DNA of 64,000 bases from Gnetum montanum (lineage: Eukaryota > Streptophyta > Gnetopsida > Gnetales > Gnetaceae): positions 348,357 to 412,356 of the forward strand of contig MNCI01007938.1 of the NCBI GenBank assembly GCA_015680685.1. The letters are read 5' to 3'. Shown piece after piece: positions 11,158 to 23,830 of the stretch (position 1 is its first letter; every line of letters starts with the position of its first letter). A program made the translations under genes and the position numbers. The notes beneath the pieces were generated by a model. The model made no database searches. It was not told where the DNA came from and saw nothing but the letters and a program-made list of their open reading frames with translations.

Positions 11158-14100
11158 CTACCATACTTATTAGTGCTAGAAGAATAAGAGAATTCTTGCA
11201 ATTCTTGTTCCATAATTAGAAGCCTTCCTTTATGCTCTTTATTAGGTATGAATTACATGTTCTAGTAATTCCTTATATGATAAGTCACAATAGTAATGAT
11301 GTGTGCTATTATCAATGATAATGACTAAATATCAAGTCATACACTTGTCTCTACTTCTATCCAAGAGTCATAAACTTGATTATGAGTATGAATTGTGATA
11401 GGCGAGGGGGTTTTTATAGTATCTTATTACTTGAAAAGAATGACACTACATGCATCCCACTATTATCCATCATATATGATGCAGATAGCTAGTGTTGAAA
11501 GTTAGTGTCTCACATGATCAACATGACATACTAATTGATATAAGAGTTAATCTTCTAGATAACATGCTACATAATAATGCATCACAGTCATGTTCTATTC
11601 TATCACATTCTACTCTATGTGCTAGTTCCTACATTATAGTCTCTTCTCTAACATGTCCCAATTATTCATCAAAGTTTTCTAATAAGTCATTGATTACATC
11701 TATTTGTGTGAATAGGCACTTTCTATCTCCTTATTAGATATATCAAGCTTAACCTTCACATCATAAAAACATAAGTGTAACAACAATCATGACCAATAGT
11801 AATCTATCCATTTATCTTTGTCTCATGTGTAGACAATACAAAGAATCATAGGAATGGCTAAATAATTGTAAGAATATTCCTTTATTTCCAGTTATCCTCC
11901 ATGAATTTGGGATTCTATGTGTAGGTTTGATCATATTGAAGCAATATTTGGTAATCTAGCACTAAAGGCCAAAAGTGTGTACCCTTCTAAGATTGTCATT
12001 AACTTGGAGCCTTCATCATTATTCTCTACTTCAATGCTTGAGATCTTCACCTTCTTGTACACTTTCCTTGACACCTTTAGTTGCATGAGTTTCTCACTAC
12101 ACATCACTAGAAGAAATTCCAATAGCATGTGGTCAGTCTTCATGGTACTAATGTCTCATTCCATGATGAAGTCCATGAGTAACTTTCTATATGTTGTAAG
12201 TGTGGCCTAATCACCATCTCAATCATTAGATATTTCTCATAGCATCATATGGAAGAATTTTGACCTCTTCTCTAACTTTGCAACATACTTTGCTATATAT
12301 AATATTACATTATACTTATTCATCATAGGTTGCATATCAATATCCGATCTCCATATTTACAATATTAGACAATTGTGAATGTCCAACAAAGGATCATTTT
12401 CCTCATGGTTAAACTTGTGTATATTTTCACCAATGTACAAGGTAGAGCTAGCAAGCCATAATAGCCATAGAGTATTATATCTAAGAAGTCCAATAATATA
12501 AGATATATTTTTCAAACAATAAGTAATTTAGTAACTTCAATGTGAGTACTTGTACACATCTCTTCCAAAAATCCTTCATAGATATGCATCCCATCTACAC
12601 CTAGTATGATGTTGAACATAGTTTATTAACTCTTCATAAATATGATTCAAGTTGATGGTACCAATTAGATCTCTAATAAGTGCACATGGATGGATGACAA
12701 AGTTAAAACAGTTAACTTATGAACTAAATTGTTGTGAAACATTATAAAATTTTAGAATAAAACATAATAATAGATATTCACATATATGTATAGGCTTACT
12801 AGCATTATTGATCCTAGAGTTCCATGCATAGATCAAGTTATTGAAGAATCATTTTGCACTCTCCGGTACAATAGTGTCATCATAATCAAGGTTATCCATG
12901 TTAGTGACATTGGATAATTATAGGAATTCATGCACATCCAACAAACCATAATACTGTCATTCATACCTTGTCCAATAGTCATCAACTATGATATAATCTA
13001 AAATTTATATATGTTTAATTATTTAATTTAATGCATGTGTTTAATTATTTGATGCTATCAGATGTGTTTCATTAGGATAGTTCTAATTTTATAAACTAAA
13101 TCATAGAAGTATATTATTGTAGTTACTAGTATTGTTATTTTTTTTGTTAATGTTGATGTTGTTGCTATTGTCCTCTATAAGGTATACAATTTTCTTGTTA
13201 ACATATTTTACTAAAGTTTTGTATCTTTTACTTTTACTACTATTGAGGCTCAGTTACAAATCTTCTATATATTTTATGATTAAATGATAAAATCCAATTA
13301 CCCTTACAAGTTTTTCTTTCTATCAATTATCATGCTTGCATTTAGCTATGAAAATTTTATTTTTTTTTTTGTAAATTTAGTTATGTATATTTTATTCTTA
13401 TTATGCACATCCAATTATAATTCATACCCTAATCCTACACAAGTCATACCCTCTATCCCATTTTGTTATTAAACTAGAATATGAAGTTTATTTTTAATTA
13501 TAATTAAATATGGCATAACCCAACTTTGTTAAGGAAGTATTTGAGGATAATGTCCTACCTTAAATTTAACTTTATCAATGTATTTGAAAAATTCAAAAAT
13601 GCTAGTTTTGATCCTTGGTTTGTTACAATCAGCATTATAATTCTTAAGATATCACATTTTTAGTTTGTTAAAAATCTTGAAAAATTGTTAGCATTTAAAC
13701 TCCATAGCCATGATGAGCGATCCTTAGATATGATTTCAACATATGGTTGGATGATGCACTTAATAAAAATATCATAATTTTAAATAGAATTTGATCTGAA
13801 GTCCCACTGTACCTATTATGAGTGTTTGAATCTCAAGGTATTAGTTAGATAGAGAATTGTAATTAAAAATCAAATTAAAAAAATTAACGAGGTTTTACTT
13901 CACATGAAGTAAGGAGGTTCAAAAAAGAATAAAAATAAGTGTATAAAGTTTGGATATATATTATATGTATAACATATGTATATGATACACAACACATAAT
14001 TTTCATCACCTCATACTTGTGCATCATGTTTTCTCTACTTTCTAAAACTGAAAATCATTTTCTATTCAGATTCTTCATTCTAAAGCTACTTTCAACCCAA

Positions 14101-14929
14101 TTTTTGGTATTTTAAATCTTTTTCTTCCATTTTTCAATACACATCATGACCACGTGTTAAGTTGCATGTGATTGTTTTGCTTATAAATAGCTTTATCCTT
14201 TGATACATTACGTTTTGATTTATGGAAGGATTTTGGCATAGGTTTCAAATGAAGTAAAATTACATTATGGGTGCTTGGATAGGAAAGAAAGCCAATATGA
14301 AACTTTTTAACAACCTTGCAACACCATATGGAGATTTATTTTATTTTCCTTTTCATGTAGTTGGCCTACTTTATTGTGGATTTTGTACTTTTTCTCTCTG
14401 TTTCCTAGTTTTTTATTATTCTTTTATGATTTTAATTATTATGTTGAGATTCTATTGAATTTTTATCAATTTGGACTTGTTTTTATATAAAAATTAGTAT
14501 TGCAATTTTGTTCAAATCTTTTTTTTTCTTTTGATAAATTCTTAGAATATGTAGAAACTTTGTCCCACTTACCTCTCATGTATTTTATGTTAGCCCTTGA
14601 TATAAATAAGATTTTGCAAGAAATTTTATGAAATTTTAGCTATTAAGAACTTTTGGCTATTCTAGAAATATTTTGAATTTAAAATATAATAAATTAATAT
14701 AATTTAACCAAGTTTGCTCAACCAGTAGTAGGAGTCATGAATCGTTTAAATGTCCATGTCTACATGCTGTAGTGGAGTGTTCCATAGTGGAATCCAACCC
14801 ATGGGAACAAGAATTTGGATGGATTTCTTACCTTAGATTTTGATTTGTAAGTTCATGTACAGCTGAGAAACTAGCTGGGACCATGGCAATGATCAATTAA
14901 GTCTAGTGGCATGTGGTGAGGTATAGTCA
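11158..14929. other. no gene recognised; AT-rich intergenic DNA
   Basis: I read both strands and found no protein family, RNA gene or clear LTR. Short open frames (for example around 11,917-12,210 and 14,267-14,458) have no recognisable motifs and low-complexity composition. A run of T and poly-pyrimidine tracts occur near 13,330-13,370. A near-palindrome with 7-bp arms (TACTTCA/TGAAGTA) lies at about 13,899-13,914. Confidence 0.5.
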
Positions 14930-15264
14930 AGATCTATCCTTCTAATCATGCATGTGCCTTGGCCACTAAGGATGTTAGTAGTGAGGCTCTTACCAAGACT
15001 TGGTTATGAGCAACTCATTTGGGGTCACAAGGATAATCTAATGTTAGTAGTAAGCTCATTCCAAGACTTGTTTATATATTTCTTTGATAGTGAAGATAAC
15101 CAAGACCTATTCTTGAGAGATGCCTAGATAAAATACATAATATTTGGATTTGTGTGACATTTTTGAATATTAAATATTTAATAGGATAATCTGATGTTAG
15201 CAATGAGGCTATTACAAGACCTATCCATATATTCTTTTGGTAGTAAGGGTAACCAAAGCCTATC
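14930..15264. repeat. decayed short tandem repeats
   Basis: A phrase like AATCT(A/G)ATGTTAG(T/C)A followed by CCAAGAC(T/C)T recurs at about 14,968-15,010, 15,040-15,075 and 15,185-15,225, each followed by related text with AACCAA(A/G)(G/A)CCTAT. The copies are diverged and spaced irregularly. This is probably an old minisatellite or a fragment of an unidentified repeat. Confidence 0.5.
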
Positions 15265-15269
15265 CTTTT
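15265..15269. repeat. target-site duplication of element B, left copy (CTTTT)
   Basis: CTTTT directly precedes the left LTR. The right flank at 28,316-28,320 is CTTTG, a 4-of-5 match, as expected for an aged 5-bp duplication. Confidence 0.6.
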
Positions 15270-16088
15270 TGATGAGTGGCAAGGTACCCCTACGCCCAAC
15301 CATATGAATCATAAAGCGTTCACGCATAATCTAGGAAAATTTCAAGGACTTTGTTGTTTCCAGTGCAATAGCCCTTTAGGAAGTGAATCTAGCCTTAAGG
15401 TCAATTGTTGTCTTCCCAATTACACTTGTGATGTTTGTTGGTATGGTTAAGTGTAACTAAGGCATTCAATTTTTATCATTTTTTATGTTTTATAAGTTAA
15501 TGCTCAAATGTAGATAAACGTAATTTGATTAACTAATCTAAATTAATTAATTAACTAACCATGTAACTTATCCTAACATAAGTATCCGTTCCCACTTTCC
15601 ATACACATCCTAAACCCATGTATCCGCTCTTGGGTGACCAAGCGCTATGCCACTGGACATACCAAGCAATAACGCAACCACGATTACCAAGCAAATACGT
15701 GTTACACTTGAAGCAGTCATACTTATGTATTTAATCTATCTAGCTTAATAACCTCATTAACTCAATTACTAGAAAATATTTGTGAAATAATTGAGAAAAA
15801 TTAACAAATAATTGAAAACATTGAATGCATAAATAAAAAAGCTAATCTATCCAAAGTGCTACAAGGTTTATCAAAAAGCTTGTCTTTATTTGAGCAAGAG
15901 CTTCACTCCTACTAAAATCTAGATTTCCATAAATGTAGCTGAAAGCCACGTATTTATAGGTGACAAATAGACATTGCATTGATGGGGCCTCATCGACATA
16001 GGTCAAGATGCATCAATGAGGCCTCATTGACATGGTTGACTGCATCAATGAGGCCTTGTCAATGCAACTAACAAATGATGACTCATCA
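15270..16088 (-). repeat. 3' LTR of element B (819 bp)
   Basis: Plus-strand ends TGATGAGTGG...ACTCATCA. It aligns with 27,420-28,315 but lacks about 100 bp present there (the stretch around 28,037-28,155) and has small differences elsewhere. On the minus strand the U3 contains AGGCCT palindromes, then TATA box CTATAAATAC (about 15,950). Confidence 0.9.
16013..16030. promoter_or_regulatory. 18-bp perfect palindrome in the U3 of element B's 3' LTR
   Basis: TCAATGAGGCCTCATTGA is self-complementary over 18 bp. Imperfect relatives lie beside it at about 15,978-15,995 and 16,046-16,065. On the minus strand the cluster is upstream of the LTR TATA box, the position of a promoter-proximal binding site. 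Confidence 0.6.
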
Positions 16089-16100
16089 TACCCCCATGAT
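16089..16100 (-). other. polypurine tract of element B
   Basis: On the minus strand ATCATGGGGGTA sits immediately before the 3' LTR start TGATGAGT. This is the expected place of the plus-strand primer for reverse transcription. Confidence 0.7.
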
Positions 16101-16337
16101 TGAATGAAAACTCATCCTCAAGTAATTTTACAAAATTGGGAAGGTATGGAATTATTGATTAACTTTTCTTCAACAAAACAACTGACTAACTTTGAAAAAA
16201 AATGGAGTGCCTAGGTGTATGGATCAACACATTACAAAAATGATGGTGTTTAGGATAAAAAATTGAACACCATGACATAACTCTTCAAAAAAATTAGATA
16301 ACACATTCCTTGATGATATGAAGCTTGTTGGAGAAGA

Positions 16338-19182
16338 TTAAATAGTCCTAAGAGGTGGTGGTTCCTGAGGCTCTAAGGGGTCCTCACCAACTTCATGCAC
16401 TGGTGGTGGTTGAGGTGGTTGTGGTTTTCTTACTACTACTACAACTTCAAGCAAGAGGTAGAAAGCATCTAGTAGTGCTTTCATTTTCTCCTCCTTACTC
16501 CTAGGATCATGCCACATCCACACAGCTTCCCCAATGTGGATTGGAATAGGCACATCCCAAGGACACGAGATTGTTGGAAACAACTCCTTAACATTGAAAA
16601 ACCAAGCAACACACTATTTGCATTCAATGTCAAATGCTCGCACAATGTTCTTTAGCTCCTAGTAGTCATTCATCCATCTAGCTAGGTCCTTAGTAATGGA
16701 TTGCCCTTTGAGAACTTCAAGTTCAACGTTAGTAGTCTCAAGCTTCTACTTGGTGTCCTTGTGGTGTTTAAACTCGGCGACGTATAACAAATATGAGCTA
16801 GCCACTTATTTCTCCAATTCCAATTGTAGTTTTCTAGCTATCAACATTGCCCAGGTTTGCATAACAAAGATTGGCCAACTCCATATACTCTATCATTTCT
16901 TCAATTTGCAACTCCTTCAAGAGGATCTCTGCTTTGTTGTAAGCATCAATCCCATCAAGGATGGGCTACCACATCTCTCTTCCTTGTTGGAGATGTTAGA
17001 GGGCTTCATTCACCTACATCTTTATCATCTAAATTTGTTTTTCATTAATTTCCTTTTGCAAATCAACCTGGTTCCTGTAGTGATTTTTCACTCTTTCAAA
17101 TTTGAGAGCCCCATTCTTCTAGGCAACAATCTCAATGCTAGACTTTTGTCACAAAGTCCATACCTCCTCCATTGATAGATTACAGTTCTCTATGGCCAAA
17201 TTCCTCAATTTAGTATTTACCCTAGCAAGCTACTTATGTTGTTAATGAATGAACTTTGCATTTGATCTTTTTGAGCATCAAGATTTCACAAGCGATGATT
17301 TTGTGCGGTCAATGTTTCATTCTCTTGGCATATTTGATTCAAGTCCTTTTTGATTAAGTGCATTTTAGCTTTTGTCATGGACTATTTGAAGATGTCCATT
17401 ACTGCTTCCTCCTCAGCCTTTTGAAATTGTTCTTGAAGCTATTTGATAGCTTCATCTCTTGTCAATGTTAGGCTCAAGATTTCTTGTTCTACAAGTTGGG
17501 CATAAAGTTCAGTAACCTCCATGGACAAGCATTGATTTTGCTCTTGAGCCATTTCTAGTTTACCCTCCAAAATGATGCATCTACCCCTTACATTCAGCAA
17601 CTCTGACTGGGTTGCAATGATGTTCTCTAAGAGATCAAAGATGTCCAAAGTCAGTTGCTCGGTTCCTACTAGTTGTTCCAACAACTATTTGTGTTAGTCT
17701 ACATTCAATTTTTTGCTAAGCATTCCTATAGACATCTACACACATTGGAGTGTAGATACATCTAGTATGGATGACATGGGTGCATTTAGTGCTTCAGCTA
17801 CATGATCAGCTACCACTTCCACTACTATCTTCTACAGTTAATGTTGCCTCACCAAGATAATTACCTCTTCATCTTCCTCCAACCTCACTGAGAAAGTGGC
17901 TGCATTCCCAAAGATTTTTGGGAATAGATGGTATGTTGCTAGTGACACCATCACCTCTTGAGTGTTGGGATCTGACCTTGAAGGTAGCTACATTCTTTTG
18001 GCAAAGAAAATGGGACCACCCCTCTCCATCTAGCTAACTATTCAAGCCACCTCATTAAGGTGACTCATCGCTAGCTGATACACAAATGAATCCATTCCAC
18101 TCATTCTTGCTTGTTACTCTTGTTTGTTTAAGAGCTATTCTTGGATTTGACGTAAACACTAAAGGATTGTGTAGGCCTCTAGTGTTGTCTCCTAAGTGGG
18201 TCATGGTGGTGATAGCTCCTCTTCTTGAGTGGTTCTTGGCATCTTATCCTTCATGATTTTTACCCATGAGGCCAAGAGAGCATGCCTAAGAGTATCATTA
18301 GAATAGTGAATAATGCCTACCCTTTTACAAATTTTTCTAATAAGGCATGGAAAGGACAAGATCTTCCTTTTACATTCATTCTCCTTGAAGCACTTCTTGA
18401 TCTCCAAATAAATCAGCTATGGAGGATTAACGAGAAATTTCCCGCTTAGAGCAATGCATGCTTGAGCAGAGAAAGTAGTCACTTTGCTTAGCCTCACTAT
18501 TGGATTGATGTGATAGGCCACAATCTTAAAATAAATCTGCTCCACTAGTGTGAGTGCACCATGATCTTTACAATCCACCACGTAGCATCACTGGCTCCAT
18601 TCCTTTTTTGCCTTAGGATCAAATTTTGTTGATATTTCTACCAATTGTGTTCCACTGTCTTACAACCCCAGTGCTTGTGTAATAGCCTCCGCTAAGTAGG
18701 ACACTTTTAATATCCTTGATTTTTACAATGGACCCTAGCCTTCAACTATTCCAAAAAAGATAGGGCCCTCCCATATACCATTCCCCACTAGATGTGATGA
18801 CTGGCCACATCAAAGAGGTTTGCAATTGTGTCTTGATGTCCTCTAGAGCTTTTTTCAAAAATGGCCTAAAGTTTATCTCTTGAAGAATTTATCTTTAAAT
18901 TTCTTGAGACTTGATGATGTCTAAGAAAGCTTGAGTCAGAGTGACCTCCAGCCTTGGTAAGGGTCTAGGAGCTTCACCTCATAGGGATTGTTTAGTAGGT
19001 GCTTCTTCCTCTACAATCTATCAAACAAATTCCACTTCAAGTTCCTCATGAAGAGGTCTAATTGCATGGGTTACCTCTTGTTGTTCTTGGCCTTGTTCCT
19101 GTTGGCCCCTTCAAGCTCTAGGTCATTTCTCCCATGGTTGTGAGGGTTCTCCTTCCTACAGACACTTTTGTTTAGGTTCCAT
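16338..19182 (-). pseudogene. accessory ORF of element B, coiled-coil protein, decayed
   Basis: The start codon at 19,182 directly follows an aligned splice acceptor (GATTATAG). Landmarks on the minus strand: KILSFPCLIRKICKR with downstream YSNDT (about 18,385-18,295); a glutamine/glutamate-rich coiled-coil stretch with LDIFDLLENIIATQSELL (about 17,684-17,440); SCPWDVPIPIHI (about 16,571-16,536); and HDPRSKEEKM (about 16,510-16,480). The C-terminus is proline-rich. Intact length would be about 945 codons, but stops interrupt it repeatedly. It lies between integrase and 3' LTR, where some plant gypsy lineages carry env-like or other extra ORFs. I see no clear signal peptide or transmembrane segment that would support an envelope. 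Function unknown. Confidence 0.62.
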
Positions 19183-19492
19183 CTATAATCACAATAAGAC
19201 CATGGATTAGCAATCATTGTGTAACCTTAAAATAATTGGGATACCTTAACTCTTGAGGGTAGTTACACTTGGCTAAGTTGTAATTATGGTTGATTTAGTT
19301 AACTCAATTGTTAATTTTATTTTATCTATTATTATGAATAATTCATCTCAAAGGTTGTTGGAATGGTTAACTATCAAAAGAGTTGATATTTTCATGTTGT
19401 TAAGGTTACTAACCCTTGGGGGAAGTTAGAAAAAATTTCAATAATTTCATCAAAAACCTTAAGGTTTACAACCTGCAAGATAAAGATCTTAC
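19183..19492 (-). other. putative leader intron of accessory ORF in B (310 bp)
   Basis: Minus-strand donor AGAG-GTAAGATC (GT at 19,492-19,491), branch-site-like TTGCTAATCC (about 19,225) and acceptor TTGTGATTATAG ending at 19,183, abutting the ATG. Each of the three signals aligns with element F. Canonical plant splice sites at homologous places in two elements make a real intron likely. Transcript data are not available here. Confidence 0.55.
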
Positions 19493-19635
19493 CTCTAGTA
19501 AGTCCAGGATCAAAAATGAACTAATTTGGACAAATGGTTTGAAAGTTATGGCCTCTGGAAGGTTTTGGGCTCTGAAAATTTACAAAAATTTCCAATGTGT
19601 TATGAGCAAATTGTAAAAAATTCCAAAGTATCCAA

Positions 19636-19686
19636 TCATATATATAGTATTTTTGCACTGCGTCAATGAGGCCTCGTTGATGTAGC
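19636..19686 (-). promoter_or_regulatory. internal U3-like palindrome and TATA box upstream of accessory ORF in B
   Basis: On the minus strand GCTACATCAACGAGGCCTC is followed by ATTGACGCAGTG, then TATATATATG about 20 bases on. The palindromic AGGCCT part closely matches GCTACGTCAATGAGGCCTC in element B's own 5' LTR U3 (about 28,275-28,293). The GACGCAGTG-to-TATA layout matches LTR A. It lies about 150 bases upstream of the putative splice donor. Promoter activity is inferred. Confidence 0.55.
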
Positions 19687-20397
19687 TATTGACCACCACT
19701 AACTTTGGTCAAACTTTTAAAATACAATGAATTCTTTCATGAAATTGGGATCAAATGAAAGCTTAGAAGACCAAGAATAATATGAAATAATGAGAAGAGG
19801 CCATTGAAGTTCATAAATTTGAAAAAATTAAGAAAAATTAATTTTATAGATGAATGCAATAAAAAATTGAGTACTAAGTAGTTTACACAATGAAAAATAC
19901 GAAATATAGGATTGTAGCGATGTTAAAGGTAAGGAACCTTAACTAATCAAGCTAAAAGCTATGCAAGTTTGTCCTCCCCATAGTAGGCTCATGTCCTTTT
20001 TGCCCTTGCATAACCTCAACTAAGGGGTCCATGGGCCCCATAGTCAATCTAATGATCATGACAAGTTAAGGACCAACCTGAAACTATCAACTTAAGAATC
20101 CCAACACATCAAACTAAGACATAGAGCATAACATAGAAGCTGGCAATGAGGTGAATTATGGCAGCAAGGGTGGATGATAGAGAAGGTGGAATGGAGTTCC
20201 AAATTGAGGTCATAAGAATTATCTTGTGAAATTTATAGTTAAAATAATCTGAAAAGTTCAATCCTCAGTCCAAACCAAAACCATCCACTTTCAATGACTT
20301 CGCATCGTCACTCTAAGACTAATACACCCACTCAAGACACAAAAGCACTTCCACAAAATAATCACCATTCCACAAAGAGGTTAGAGAGGAGTAGCAA

Positions 20398-20436
<39 letters not shown>

Positions 20437-20437
20437 G
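20398..20437. repeat. GT/GA compound microsatellite
   Basis: About ten GT units followed directly by about nine GA units inside the tail of element B. It is a likely length-polymorphic locus. Confidence 0.95.
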
Positions 20438-21168
20438 ACCTTAGTTAGAGGGAACCTTCAGGCATAGGTGCATGTCTTCGAGTTCCATTGCCAGTGCTTG
20501 TAGCCCTTTTATTTGTCCAAGGGGTGTGCTTTGAATTTTCATAGTTTATTTTTTTAAATGGGAACCACACCATGCAAGGACTTATTCATGTTGAAGGGGT
20601 GTGCTTTGAATTCCCATATTTTTCTCTCTCTCTTTTTATCTTCTTTTTTCTTCAATGGAAACCACACCATGCAATGACGTTATTTTGACTTCCTTCAGTG
20701 GGTGGTATGGAACGGTAAGAAGTCTGTGAAAAACACTTAAGCACTCAAGTGAGAAGAAAAGTAAAAATAGTATTGAGTACTCTTGAAGTCACACCCTTTA
20801 CAAACCTTTGGATCCTTCCTAATTCCAAAACTACCAAGGTCGCCAATTGATTAAAAGTTTCTTTAATGAAAAGGAACCTCAAATTCCTAAACAAGGAAAA
20901 CCATAGAGTTCATTGGATGGGTGGATGACATGGACTCACTACCTTTTCCATGAAAAATAAGCCATTTCAAAATCATCAAACATCAAAATTCAAAAATAAA
21001 AACCAAACATTGATAATCACACATTAAGCATAAACCATCATTAGTAAACACCAGTAACAGCATTGTGTCCTATGACAATAAAGTAAATTTATTAGAAAAA
21101 ATAAGAAAATAACACACTTTAAAAAAAGGAAACAAAATAAAGTAAAATAGATAAGAAAGTGTAAAATA

Positions 21169-21259
21169 NNNNNNNNNNNNNNNNNNNNNNNNNNNNNNNN
21201 NNNNNNNNNNNNNNNNNNNNNNNNNNNNNNNNNNNNNNNNNNNNNNNNNNNNNNNNNNN
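21169..21259. other. assembly gap (91 N)
   Basis: A run of N falls just past the integrase C-terminus of element B. The true sequence and length are unknown, so the integrase end cannot be judged. Confidence 1.
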
Positions 21260-22560
21260 TTTCCTTGTGTTGTCAGGTTTGTAAATTCTCATAGCCCCAA
21301 AGGGAAAGGTTTGATCAATTATATAAGGTCCCTCCCACAATATTTGAAATTTTTTCTTTTGGGGTACATGTGTAGGGTTCTAGTAAAGAACCTTATCTTC
21401 GGGTTGGAGTTTTACTTTTTTAATTCTAAGGTCATGACACTACTTACTAAATGCCTTGTTCACCTCATTCAAGGATAGGGCCACTAAGTAATTTTCATCT
21501 AGCACATTCAAATTGATCAATCTTTCCTTCTATGCTAAACTTAGATTAAGGTTTAGATCATAGGCCGCTGAGAATGTATGGAGCTTAGATTGAACTGCAA
21601 ACATTGGAAGTTTCCCATACACTAACTCATCCAGAGAATATCAAATATAAATTTTTCAATTTGAATGATAAGCCTAGAGAGCATTATTAAGTTTTGTACT
21701 CTAGTCCTTCCTATATTTGCTAATCGTTCACATTAGCATTTTTGCAATCTCCTAGTTGATTACCTCTACTTGATCATTGGCTTGGGGGTGGTAAGGTGTT
21801 GTTAATTTATGTTCTAACCCCAAGCATTGTATTAATTTTCTAAATGTGGCACCTATGAAATGAGTTCCATTATCAAAAATTAGTGAACACAGCACCCCAA
21901 ACCTATTCATGATATTTTGTTGTATAAATTTGGCAGTAGTGGATGATGTACAATCAATAATGGTTGTTGCTTCTACCCATTATTTGCAATAGTCAACTAC
22001 TACTATAATATACACTTTCCTATTAAACATGTATTTGATGGGATCCACGAAGTCAACACTCCATATGTTAAAAGGTTCTAGTGATTGAATCCATTGTTTA
22101 GGACCTTCCATGTGAGTGGTCATCCCCATGTCATGTTGACAACATTTACAAGACTTGACGAACTAGTGGACATCCCTAAAGATTATAGGCTAAAAGTATC
22201 CTACCATTATGACTTTTATAGCCATGCATCTCCTTGCACAGTGGCCTCTACAAGGCCCTTTGTGAGCATCTTGGAGAACACACAGTTGATCTTCATGAAG
22301 GACATACCAACGGATTAGGCCATCGGCACACACTTTGTAAAAGTGTCTATTGATTTCCATGAAGTATTTGATCCAATGAAGAAATTGTTTCTTTTTCCTA
22401 AAATCCAAGTCTTGTGACATCTCTTCAGTAAGAAGATACGTGAGGATGCCATTATACCATATTTCTTTTTTAGGCATTTGTTCAACTATTTCTCTAGTAA
22501 AGAGGAGTTCATCTGGAAACTGATCAAAGAGCAAGCTCTCCTCCTCTTCCTTATCCCATC
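21260..22560 (-). pseudogene. integrase of element B, decayed
   Basis: Minus-strand translation shows the linker ENVVIDHLSRL (about 22,590-22,555), a degenerate N-terminal zinc-binding region (about 22,290-22,200), and VDYCK-x-WVEATTI with the first Asp (about 21,995-21,960). These are followed by FDNGTHFIGA with the second Asp (about 21,885-21,855), QVEVINQE with the catalytic Glu (about 21,770-21,745) and the C-terminal WEGPYIIDQTF (about 21,340-21,305). The DDE triad is therefore visible. The frame is interrupted by stops and by the gap. The product would have inserted the element's cDNA into the genome. Confidence 0.82.
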
Positions 22561-22639
22561 TTAAGCGAGAGAGGTGGTCAATGACCACATTCTCGGTCCC
22601 TTTTTGATCTACCATAGTAAGATCGAATTCCTACAAGAT

Positions 22640-23830
22640 CACAAGCCACCATATAACACAAGGGCTCATCATCAACATATTTGTAAAAAAAGTGAATTGC
22701 ACTATGGTCCATATGTACAAATACCTTATAACCTAGCACATAATGTCTAAACTTTTCTAGTGCATACACCATTGCCATTAATTCTTTCTCCATGATGGTG
22801 TACTTTAACTGTGTCCCCACAATGCTTCTACTCATGTAGTGGATATAGTATGGATGTTTCTTCTTGCCCAACTATGTGAGCACTGCTCCCAAAGCATAGG
22901 TAGATTTGTGTATCATGATATGGAATGGTTTGGACCAATCTAGTACCCATAGGATTAGTGTTTCTACGAGTTTCTCTTTTAATTGTTGTAATGCATGTTC
23001 ACATTTCTTGGTCCAAATAAAAGGTGCATCTTTCTTTGTAAGTCCTACCAATGGCTTTGCAATCTTAGAGAAATTCTCAATAAATCATCGATAGTAGCCA
23101 ATGTGTCCAAGGAGTGACCAGACATCTTTTATGATCTCTAGTTGGCATGTTATTCCTTAGATGACCCTTATCTTTTCTAGGTCTACCTTAATCCCTTTTT
23201 GCAAAATTTGGTGCCTTAGCACTATGCCTTCTTGAACCATGAGATGGCTCTTTTGCTGGTTGAGCCATAGGTTTGTCTCTACACATCTCTTTAGTCATTG
23301 CTCAAGTTGGTCCAAGACTTGCTCAAATGTAGCTCCATAGGTGAAGAAGTCATCCATGATGACTTCAACACCACTACTGATTTGTTATTGAAAGATACTC
23401 AAGACCAAGCATTGAAATGTTGTAGAGTCATTGCATAGGCCAAATAGCATCTTACAATATGCAAAAGTCCCCTAGAAACTCATAAATGTTGTCTTGGCTT
23501 AGTCTTTTGATGAGATTTGGATTTTTTTATAGCCACTATAACCATCCAAAAAACTATAATAACAATGTCCAAATATGGCATCTAACACTTGATCTACAAA
23601 TGGCTAAGGAAAATAATCCTTAAATGTTATCATATTTAATAGCCTCAAGTCGATGCAAATCCACCATTTTCCACCCTTCTTCAATCCTATGATGAGTGGG
23701 CTAACCCACTTACTATCTGTGATTGGATAGATGAACCCCACCTTGAGGAGTTACTCTATCTCCTCCTTGACATTTTGCTTTAATTTGGGGTTCAATCACC
23801 TCTCAATGTAGATGTGATGCTAGCATATCC
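22640..23830 (-). pseudogene. reverse transcriptase and RNase H of element B, decayed
   Basis: RT landmarks on the minus strand: W(V/I)CIDLRLLN (about 23,670-23,640), FLDGYSGY (about 23,555-23,530), a PFGLCN-like FGLCNDSTTFQ (about 23,450-23,415) and the catalytic VIMDDFF (about 23,363-23,345; IMDD in place of the usual FMDD/YMDD). RNase H follows, with MEKELMAMVYALEKFRHYVL (about 22,795-22,735) and VHMDHSAI. Domain order RT-RH before integrase marks Ty3/gypsy. Several frame breaks are present. Confidence 0.85.

Larger units (their letters stand above)
19493..21118 (-). other. non-coding tail of element B
   Basis: No coding frame recognised. Blocks match the tails of D and F in order, for example minus-strand text around 20,905-20,960 (CCATCCA..., before GTGTGACTTCAAGAG) and around 20,210-20,290 (GGTTTGGA..., ATTATTTTAA). 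It contains the microsatellite at 20,398-20,437 and the internal palindrome at 19,663-19,680. Confidence 0.55.

Noticed and set aside
16696-17175. 159-codon open frame on the plus strand
   Set aside because: It is antisense to the coiled-coil part of the accessory ORF of element B and has no domain of its own.
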